Positions 20,301-27,665 of a DNA stretch of 37,836 bases are shown piece after piece (positions within the stretch are counted from its first letter, which is position 1; each line of letters opens with the position of its first letter). The notes below the pieces were generated by a model. The model ran no database searches and was not told where the DNA came from. It saw nothing but the letters and a program-made list of their open reading frames with translations. Origin of the DNA: Opitutales bacterium (GTDB taxonomy: Bacteria > Verrucomicrobiota > Verrucomicrobiia > Opitutales > UBA953); NCBI GenBank assembly GCA_007280935.1, contig QYQK01000083.1, forward strand, positions 1 to 37,836. The letters are read 5' to 3'. Both the position numbers and the translations under genes were made by a program.

Positions 20301-21127
20301 GTTTTGATGAACTAGAGCAAGAGCGCGCCCGTAAGGTCGAGGCGATTGAGCAAGGCATCGACGAAGGCGGCGCGATCAAGAACGTCAAAGTTTACATCGC
20401 GACCAAGCGGAAGATCCAGGTCGGCGACAAGATGGCTGGTCGTCACGGCAATAAGGGCGTCGTCGCCCGTATCGTTCCGATTGAAGACATGCCTTACTTG
20501 TCTGACGGTACCCCCGTAGACATCTGCCTCAATCCTTTAGGCGTTCCTTCTCGTATGAACGTTGGTCAGGTTCTGGAAACTCACTTAGGTTGGGCTTGTT
20601 CCAAGCTCGGACTCAAGGTGGCTACCCCGATCTTCGACGGCATCCCCGAGAAGCAGATTCGCGAATACCTGAAACAGGCCAATTTACCTGAGACCGGGAA
20701 GGCGATGCTCATCAATGGACATACCGGCGAAGCGTTCGACCAAGACGTCGTGGTCGGTTACATCTACATGATGAAACTGAACCACCTCGTGGCGGATAAA
20801 ATCCACGCCCGTGCGACCGGTCCTTATAGCCTCATCACCCAGCAGCCCTTGGGCGGAAAAGCCCAGTACGGCGGTCAGCGCTTCGGCGAAATGGAAGTCT
20901 GGGCCCTGGAAGCATACGGTGCGGCTTACACCTTGCAGGAGCTCCTTACCGTCAAGTCCGACGACGTCGCCGGACGAACCAAGATTTACGAGCAGCTCGT
21001 CAAGGGCGATAACACCCTGGTCAGCGGCACGCCCCAATCGTTCAACGTTCTCATGAAGGAAATGCAGGCCCTTTGCCTCGACGTTCGTCTTGGCACCGGC
21101 TCGCCTAATCCCGCCGAGCGCAACTAA
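17327..21127 (+). CDS. rpoB: RNA polymerase beta subunit
   Basis: A 1266-residue catalytic-core subunit. It starts [18 protein letters not shown] and has all main blocks: the rifampicin region ([29 protein letters not shown] is seen in two overlapping pieces near 18681-18765), [12 protein letters not shown]-like [30 protein letters not shown]-like [28 protein letters not shown] and the C-terminal [15 protein letters not shown]. Within the rifampicin cluster the E. coli positions 516, 526 and 531 keep Asp, His and Ser, while 514, 518 and 522 are Leu, Ile and Ala. The leader has no Shine-Dalgarno sequence. It is co-oriented with rpoC, 35 bases away. Confidence 0.98.
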   Translation: [1266 protein letters not shown]

Positions 21128-21162
21128 GCGATCTACGTCCACCCAACTAAATCTTATACGAC

Positions 21163-24100
21163 ATGATTCACCCGGAACACACCCCCGAGTTTACGCCCAA
21201 CGAAACGAAAGAACAGTCCTTCGATTTCGTCTCCATCTCGATTGCCTCCCCTGAGGAAATCGTTGCATGGACGGGTGAGCAATTCCTCGACGAACTCGAC
21301 GAACACGGCAACCGCAAGGTCAAAGGCCTCAAGGAAGTTAAGAGTCCTGAGACCATTAACTATCGTTCCTTCAAGCCGGAGCCTAACGGGCTCTTCTGTC
21401 AGCGTATCTTCGGTCCAGTGCGCGACTATGAGTGCTACTGCGGTAAGTATAAGAAAGTTAAGTACAAAGACGTTGTCTGCGACAAGTGCGGCGTCGAAGT
21501 CACCGTTTCCCGCGTGCGTCGCGAGCGTATGGGTTACATCCGCCTGGCCATCCCGGTTTCACACATCTGGTTCCTCAAGAGCATGCCCAGCCGTTTGTCG
21601 CTGATGCTCGATATGACCACGCGTCAGCTCGAACAAGTCATTTACTACCAGAAATACCTCGTCGTCGACCCAGGTCAGACTGGCCTCGAAGAAAAGCAAC
21701 TGCTTGACGAAGAATCTTACCGCCAAGCGGTCGAGCAACATGGTCCGGACGCATTCAAGGCCCGCATGGGTGCCGAGGCGCTCCAACAGTTGCTGAAGAA
21801 GATGGATCTCGCTTCGACGGTTGAAAACCTTCGCGACCAGCTCCGTTCGACTCGCTCCAAGCAGATCAAGAAGAAGATCGCTCGCCGGATGAAGATTATC
21901 CAGGGCTTCTTGGCCTCGGGTAAGCGTCCAGAGCACATGATTTTGACGATCCTGCCGGTGATCCCGCCGGACCTCCGTCCGCTCGTTCCTCTCGAAGGGG
22001 GTCGCTTTGCGACTTCGGACTTAAACGATCTCTATCGTCGCGTCATCAATCGCAATAATCGCCTCAAGCAGCTCATCCAGATGAAGACGCCTGACGTCAT
22101 CATCCATAATGAAATGCGCATGCTCCAGGAAGCGGTGGACGCGCTCCTCGATAACGGCCGTCACGGCAAGCCTGTGAAGGATCGCGATCGTCAGCTCAAG
22201 TCGATCAGCGACATGTTGAAGGGTAAGCATGGTCGTTTCCGTCAGAATCTTCTCGGTAAGCGCGTGGATTACTCCGGCCGTTCCGTCATCGTCATCGGCC
22301 CCGAGCTTAAGCTCAACCAATGCGGCCTGCCGAAGAAGATGGCCCTCGTGCTCTTCGAGCCATTCATCATCCGTCGTTTGAAAGAATTAGGCTTCGCGCA
22401 TACCGTCCGCGGTGCGCGTAAGCACATCGAACAGAAGAAACCCGAAGTATGGGATATTCTCGAAGAAGTCACCAAGGGCCACCCGGTCTTCCTCAACCGC
22501 GCACCTACGCTGCACCGTCTTTCTATTCAGGCCTTTGAGCCCATCCTCATCGAGGGTGACGCTATTCGTCTGCACCCGCTCGTTTGTACGGCCTATAACG
22601 CCGACTTTGACGGCGACCAAATGGCCGTCCACGTCCCGTTATCCCTCGAAGCTATCATGGAGTGTAAGCTTCTCATGATGTCGACGAACAACATCTTCTC
22701 GCCCTCCAGCGGTAAGCCGATCCTTACGCCGTCGCAGGATATCGTGTTGGGTGCTTATTACCTGACCCTCGAGCCCGCGGACAAGCCTGCGGCTGATACC
22801 CACTTGCCGGTCCTGGGGTCCGTTTCGGAAGCCATCTTCGCCGAGGCCGAAGGCTCCTTGCACTTCCATGACTGGGTCCGTTTCGCGAACCCGGACGTTG
22901 GCCGTGAGACCGTCTATGGCGACAAAGTGACTCGAGCGATCGTCACCACGGTGGGACGAATCATTTTCAATACCATCTGGCCTGCCGAAATCGGCTTCGT
23001 CAACTTCACCGTCAAGAAGGGCCAGTTAGGCGACTTGATTTTGAATACCTACAAGCATTGCGGCCGCGAGGCTTCGATCCCCGTTCTGGATGCCCTGAAG
23101 GAGACCGGATTCCGCGTCGCCACCAAGGCCGGTATTTCTATCGGCGTGAGCGACATGATCTATCCGAAGGAAAAAGACGGCATCGTGCGTGAAGCCACCC
23201 TTAAGGTGCGTGAGTTCCAACGTCAGAACGAAACCGGTACCATCACCAACGACGAACGTCGTAATAAGGTCGTGGATACTTGGTCGAGCGCGACGGACAC
23301 CATCGCTCAGTCGGTCTATAAGACTCTGTCCGAATCGGCGAAGGTTGCTGGCGTTCGTAAGGGCGACCCGCGCCACCCTCACCGCATGCTCATCAATCCT
23401 GTTTACGTCCTGATGGACTCTGGTGCCCGTGGTAACAAGGCCCAGGTTAAGCAGCTTTGCGGCGCCCGCGGTCTGATGGCCAAGCCTTCTGGCGAAATCA
23501 TCGAACGCCCGATTCTCTCTTCGTTCCGCGAAGGTTTGTCGGTTCTCGAATACTTCATCTCGACCCACGGTGCTCGTAAGGGTCTGTCGGACACGGCGCT
23601 GAAGACCGCCGATGCCGGTTACATGACGCGTAAGCTATGCGATGTTGCCATGGATGTGATCGTCACCGACCACCGCGACGTTACCGCCGGTTCTGAAGTC
23701 GTGACGCTCGGGGATACTTCCTTGGGCCGCCACCTCGCCGCTGACGTCGCTAATCCTTCTGGGGCCGTTAAGCCTATCGCGAAGGAGGATGCCGTCCTCA
23801 CCGAGGAGCTAATCGCCAAATTGCGCGATGCCGGCGTCGATCGCGTGCATGTCCGTTTGCCTAATGGCGTCTGGAAGACTGCGATTTACGATGGTGACGA
23901 ACTTCTCGTTTCGCTTTCCGAGCGCATCGTGGGTCGTTGTCCTTCCGACGATATCGTCAACCCGTTGAATCCTTCCGAGGTCATTGTGCCTTCGGGCGTG
24001 CTCATTGATGAACCCGCCGCTAAGCGTATCGAGACCGTGGGTATCGACCGCGTCAAAGTCCTTTCGCCCCTCACGCACATGAATGTGAATGCGATTCCGC

Positions 24101-25500
24101 CCACTTCCTACGGCCTCGATCCTTCGACTGGCCGTATGGTCGAGCGCGGTACCGCGGTCGGCATCATTGCTGCACAGTCGATCGGCGAGCCTGGTACTCA
24201 GCTCACCATGCGTACGTTCCACATCGGTGGCGTTGCTCAGCTCAAATCTCCGGAAGTTAAGGCCAAGAGCGCCGGACGTATCTCCTTCCTCGACCTTAAT
24301 TGCGTCGACATCAAAGGCGGCCAAGTCGCCATTAATGGAAACGGTTCTATCCGCGTCCTTAATGACGCCGGTCAACCGATTGAAGAATACCGTATTGTCG
24401 CCGGCTCCGTGATCGCGGTGAAGGATGGCAAGAAGGTAGAGAAGGGTGAGCCCATCGCTGCGTGGGATCCGAACTTCACGCCGATCCTCGCAAATAGCGA
24501 CGGTAAGGTTCGCCTGATTGATATGATTTCAGGAGTGACCTACACCGAAGAGCGCGACCCGTCGAACAACAGCTTCTTCAAGTATGTGATCGAGCACTCG
24601 GATGAGCAAAATCCGCAGGTCCAAATCGTCGACTCTTCTGGCCGCGAAATGGGCACATTCTCCATCCCTGCCGGCGCCCGCGTCGAAGTGGATGAAGGCG
24701 ACATGGTGCACTCGGGTAGTATCTTGGCCAAGATTCCTCGCCAGGCTGCCAAGACTCAGGACATCACCGCCGGTCTGCCGCGTATTTCTGAACTCTTCGA
24801 AGCTCGTCCGCCCAAGGACGCGGCTGAAATCGCCAAGATTGACGGCACCGTTCGCTTCGAACCTTCGGTCCGTGGTAAGAAGCGCTTGGTCATCTCCGAC
24901 TCCATCGGACGCGAAGAAGAGCACCTCATTCCTCACGGCAAACACATCATCGTGGCGGCCGGCGAGAAGGTGAAACAGGGCCAAGCCCTGACCGAAGGCG
25001 CTGTCGATCCGCACGATATTCTGGACATCCTTGGACAATCCAAGGTGCAGGATTATCTCATCACTGAAATTCAGAAAGTTTACCGAACCCAGGGTGTTGT
25101 CATCAATGACAAGCACATCGAAATCATCGTCTCCCGGATGCTCCGCAAGGTGCGTATCACGGAGCCAGGCGATTCCGATTACCTCTGGGGCGAACAGGTT
25201 GACCGGACGATTCTGGGTCATGCCAACCGCTCTATCAATGAGCGTGGTGGTCAGATTGCTGAGTCCGAGCCTATCCTCTTGGGTATCACCAAGGCTTCCC
25301 TTGAAACCGAATCCTTCATCTCGGCCGCCTCTTTCCAAGAGACCACCCGAGTCCTGACTGATGCGGCTACCATGGCAAAGCGCGATAACCTAACCGGTTT
25401 TAAGGAAAACGTGATTATGGGCCACTTAGTCCCTGCCGGAACTGGCCTCCCTGCCTACCGTCGAATTCGCGTCTTCCCGACCCCAGTTGTTGCCGAATAA
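21163..25500 (+). CDS. rpoC: RNA polymerase beta-prime subunit (second zinc site lost)
   Basis: A 1445-residue subunit that supplies the active-site magnesium ligands. The N-terminal zinc ribbon is intact (Cys91, Cys93, Cys106, Cys109), as is the catalytic loop NADFDGD (479-485) and [20 protein letters not shown]. The region that should hold the second zinc site is altered: positions matching E. coli Cys814, Cys888, Cys895 and Cys898 are Asp839, His972, Pro979 and Ser982. The stretch between is about 60 residues longer than the E. coli one, with [18 protein letters not shown] resembling a duplication of the later [17 protein letters not shown]. The leader is ACCCAACTAAATC, without Shine-Dalgarno. 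A terminator follows at once. Confidence 0.97.
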   Translation: MIHPEHTPEFTPNETKEQSFDFVSISIASPEEIVAWTGEQFLDELDEHGNRKVKGLKEVKSPETINYRSFKPEPNGLFCQRIFGPVRDYECYCGKYKKVKYKDVVCDKCGVEVTVSRVRRERMGYIRLAIPVSHIWFLKSMPSRLSLMLDMTTRQLEQVIYYQKYLVVDPGQTGLEEKQLLDEESYRQAVEQHGPDAFKARMGAEALQQLLKKMDLASTVENLRDQLRSTRSKQIKKKIARRMKIIQGFLASGKRPEHMILTILPVIPPDLRPLVPLEGGRFATSDLNDLYRRVINRNNRLKQLIQMKTPDVIIHNEMRMLQEAVDALLDNGRHGKPVKDRDRQLKSISDMLKGKHGRFRQNLLGKRVDYSGRSVIVIGPELKLNQCGLPKKMALVLFEPFIIRRLKELGFAHTVRGARKHIEQKKPEVWDILEEVTKGHPVFLNRAPTLHRLSIQAFEPILIEGDAIRLHPLVCTAYNADFDGDQMAVHVPLSLEAIMECKLLMMSTNNIFSPSSGKPILTPSQDIVLGAYYLTLEPADKPAADTHLPVLGSVSEAIFAEAEGSLHFHDWVRFANPDVGRETVYGDKVTRAIVTTVGRIIFNTIWPAEIGFVNFTVKKGQLGDLILNTYKHCGREASIPVLDALKETGFRVATKAGISIGVSDMIYPKEKDGIVREATLKVREFQRQNETGTITNDERRNKVVDTWSSATDTIAQSVYKTLSESAKVAGVRKGDPRHPHRMLINPVYVLMDSGARGNKAQVKQLCGARGLMAKPSGEIIERPILSSFREGLSVLEYFISTHGARKGLSDTALKTADAGYMTRKLCDVAMDVIVTDHRDVTAGSEVVTLGDTSLGRHLAADVANPSGAVKPIAKEDAVLTEELIAKLRDAGVDRVHVRLPNGVWKTAIYDGDELLVSLSERIVGRCPSDDIVNPLNPSEVIVPSGVLIDEPAAKRIETVGIDRVKVLSPLTHMNVNAIPPTSYGLDPSTGRMVERGTAVGIIAAQSIGEPGTQLTMRTFHIGGVAQLKSPEVKAKSAGRISFLDLNCVDIKGGQVAINGNGSIRVLNDAGQPIEEYRIVAGSVIAVKDGKKVEKGEPIAAWDPNFTPILANSDGKVRLIDMISGVTYTEERDPSNNSFFKYVIEHSDEQNPQVQIVDSSGREMGTFSIPAGARVEVDEGDMVHSGSILAKIPRQAAKTQDITAGLPRISELFEARPPKDAAEIAKIDGTVRFEPSVRGKKRLVISDSIGREEEHLIPHGKHIIVAAGEKVKQGQALTEGAVDPHDILDILGQSKVQDYLITEIQKVYRTQGVVINDKHIEIIVSRMLRKVRITEPGDSDYLWGEQVDRTILGHANRSINERGGQIAESEPILLGITKASLETESFISAASFQETTRVLTDAATMAKRDNLTGFKENVIMGHLVPAGTGLPAYRRIRVFPTPVVAE

Positions 25501-25528
25501 GCGTCAAACAAGTTAAGATTAAGATATG

Positions 25529-25570
25529 GAGCCTCCCGCCCTGCTTTAAGCAGGCAGGAGGCTCTTTTTT
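25529..25570 (+). terminator. Intrinsic terminator of the rpoBC cluster
   Basis: GAGCCTCC (25529-25536) pairs with GGAGGCTC (25557-25564); the inner part extends through CTGC/GCAG around a TTTAA loop with a mismatch and a bulge. Six T residues follow (25565-25570). It lies 28 bases after the rpoC stop. Confidence 0.9.
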
Positions 25571-25640
25571 GGCCTTTTGGGGATTGATGCCGCCGCATTT
25601 ATTATCATACCTGAGGATATACCCTAATCCCGTTCGAATC

Positions 25641-26909
25641 ATGTATCGCTTCCTCCTCGCGGCTTCTTGTCTCACATTGTTGCCAGCAGCCCAAGCTGCC
25701 AATTGGCTTCCTTCTTCTCCGCTGGTCCAGATTGGGGATGACACCGATATTTTCTTCGACTCCTCGTTCGCTCTTGAAATTACGGACAATCTTTATTCCG
25801 CAGCCAGCGCTAAGGCGGCCACGAATTGGACCGTGACTCCAGGGCTCGCCTTGGAGTACGGGAAAGACACTCCGATCTCCTTAAGCCTCACGGCAAAACG
25901 GAGCTACGTTTACTTCAATAAGGCCGAGTTTCGTGGCCTAGAAGACTCGCGCGATGCCTTGAGCGGCAATCTTCGTTTCGCTTCGGGTGGTCCTCTGACC
26001 GTGACGCTGGATTCTTCCTACCGGGTTTCCGCCCGAAATGACAATCTGGCCTTGGATGGCGTCAGTCCTAATGTCTTTTCGGGTACGCTGGTCCGCCAAG
26101 CCAACTACAGTCACGCCATCGATATCGACTATAAATTGACGGAAAAGATCAAGCTAAGCACGGGTTTCACGAACAGCTATAACCACTACCTCAATCCCAC
26201 GATTACCCACGTCGCGGCGGTACCACCGGTCGTAGCATACGACACTTACAACACCAACACGCTTTCGGAATTAAACACTAAGGTCATGCCGCTCAGCTTT
26301 GATTATCAGGCATTCGAAAAACTATCCTTTGGCTTCAATTTTGAACATACCGTCACGGATTATTCGGCCGCGCCTTATTTGAACACAATCACACCGGTTC
26401 GCCCCGCCTTGACTTCGCAGCAATTCAAGAAAGATTTTTATGGCCTAACGGCCAAGGGTCAGCCCACCGAATCCGGCAAAATCAACCTGACGGCGAAGAT
26501 CGGCTACGCTAATTCGCGAACGGACAATGGTCCAACCACCGGAGACTTAGCTTATTCGATCAATGCCTCGCACGTTCTCACGGAGCGTATTAGCCATAAC
26601 CTGACGCTTTCTCGGGATATATCTCCTTCCGCTACCGGTGGGACGAGCGCTTCCAAGTCGTACACCTATGTGGTGACTTTCGCAGCGATGTCGGACATGA
26701 ACCTCAATTTATCGGTGACCAAGAGCGATGTTGTTGCCGGTTCAACCAACGTCGGCACCATGGTCTATACCTTGGGGACGGACTATAAGTATAATAACCA
26801 CCTGAGCTTCCAGGCTAGCTACAGTTTTACGGATTCCAAGATCAAGCCCGTGACCTCCGCCAGTTTCCAACAGAATGCCCTGACGGCCTCCGCCTCTTTC
26901 CGTTATTAA
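25641..26909 (+). CDS. Outer-membrane beta-barrel, EPS-locus porin-like (BBP2 type)
   Basis: A 422-residue exported protein. The signal peptide (MYRFLLAASCLTLLPAAQA) is followed by repeated amphipathic strands with aromatic ends, such as ITDNLYSA, LTAKRSYVYFNK and SFDYQAFEKLSFGFNFEHT, and the C-terminus ASASFRY, a typical barrel ending. It resembles the putative beta-barrel porin 2 proteins found beside exopolysaccharide export genes. The start at 25641 is set by the signal peptide; the frame before it lies in the rpoC terminator. It is the first gene of a three-gene export cassette and could form the outer-membrane exit for the polymer. The family placement is by pattern only. Confidence 0.75.
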   Translation: MYRFLLAASCLTLLPAAQAANWLPSSPLVQIGDDTDIFFDSSFALEITDNLYSAASAKAATNWTVTPGLALEYGKDTPISLSLTAKRSYVYFNKAEFRGLEDSRDALSGNLRFASGGPLTVTLDSSYRVSARNDNLALDGVSPNVFSGTLVRQANYSHAIDIDYKLTEKIKLSTGFTNSYNHYLNPTITHVAAVPPVVAYDTYNTNTLSELNTKVMPLSFDYQAFEKLSFGFNFEHTVTDYSAAPYLNTITPVRPALTSQQFKKDFYGLTAKGQPTESGKINLTAKIGYANSRTDNGPTTGDLAYSINASHVLTERISHNLTLSRDISPSATGGTSASKSYTYVVTFAAMSDMNLNLSVTKSDVVAGSTNVGTMVYTLGTDYKYNNHLSFQASYSFTDSKIKPVTSASFQQNALTASASFRY

Positions 26910-26944
26910 GAAGCCTTTTGGGGTCGCGGTAACAGAGGGGCGGA

Positions 26945-26973
26945 TTGACCGTCCTTATCATTCGTCATACTTT
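26945..26973 (+). promoter_or_regulatory. Sigma70-type promoter for a leaderless OPX transcript
   Basis: TTGACC (26945-26950) and TACTTT (26968-26973) are separated by exactly 17 bases. The expected transcription start, about 7 bases after the -10, falls on the A of the ATG at 26980, so the mRNA would have no 5' leader. This is the best-formed promoter I found in the window. Confidence 0.6.
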
Positions 26974-26979
26974 ACTGCC

Positions 26980-27654
26980 ATGTCACATTCCTTCAAGGCC
27001 ACCTGCGGTTTGCTGCTGACCATTTTTCTGTTGGCCTGCACCCGTTCTGCACCGGTCGCCGAGACGACGCAGGATGTCGACACGGGGACCCCGGTTGTAG
27101 CCGAAGTGCCAGTTAACGCTGGGCCGGCTGTCGTCGCTAAGCCCGTCGAAAGTCGCAACACCTACCGCTTACGCGCCCGGGATTTCATCCGGGTGGGGGT
27201 AATTAACGAAAACGATACCCAGATCGAGCGTCGGATCAATCCCGACGGCACCGTTGATATTCCTTTCGTCAAACAGCTGATACCCGTGGCTGGCCTGACC
27301 CTGACCCAGGCGCAAGATGAGATTGCCGTCAGATTTCGTAAATACTTTAAGGAGCCTCAGGTCGTGATCTCAATTGTCAGTTATTCGGAGCGTCGCGTCT
27401 ACGTTTCGGGTTATGTGGGTAAACCCGGCCCGGTTCCTGTTCCGCCTGAAGAAACACTGACTTTGGGTCGAGCCCTTTCAATGGCCGGTGGCATCTTGCC
27501 GCGCGGGCGGCGCTCTGATGTCGCCATAAAGCGCATGCGCGACGGTGTGATGCAGGTCATCAGTAAGGACATGAGACGTATCGATTCGGGCGACGAGCCT
27601 GACTTTGTCCTCGAGGATGAAGATCAGATTTATGTCGATGACAGCCGTATTTAA
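26980..27654 (+). CDS. Polysaccharide export (OPX/Wza-like) lipoprotein, short form
   Basis: A 224-residue outer-membrane lipoprotein. The signal peptide ends in the lipobox LLAC with Cys20. A proline/valine-rich linker leads to the polysaccharide export domain (YRLRARDFIRVGVIN, residues about 62-140) with the usual GTVDIPFV and LTLTQAQDEIA segments. One SLBB domain follows (VYVSGYVGKPGPVPV to about 200), and the protein stops at QIYVDDSRI. E. coli Wza is about 380 residues and has a C-terminal helix that forms the outer-membrane pore; that part is missing here. It lies between the beta-barrel gene and the Wzc-like gene, so it probably links the two across the periplasm. Confidence 0.9.
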   Translation: MSHSFKATCGLLLTIFLLACTRSAPVAETTQDVDTGTPVVAEVPVNAGPAVVAKPVESRNTYRLRARDFIRVGVINENDTQIERRINPDGTVDIPFVKQLIPVAGLTLTQAQDEIAVRFRKYFKEPQVVISIVSYSERRVYVSGYVGKPGPVPVPPEETLTLGRALSMAGGILPRGRRSDVAIKRMRDGVMQVISKDMRRIDSGDEPDFVLEDEDQIYVDDSRI

Positions 27655-27665
27655 TCACTAATTTT

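Noticed and set aside
24529..25338. A 269-residue open frame antisense to rpoC
   Set aside because: Same cause: a shadow of codon bias in a conserved gene, without start signals.
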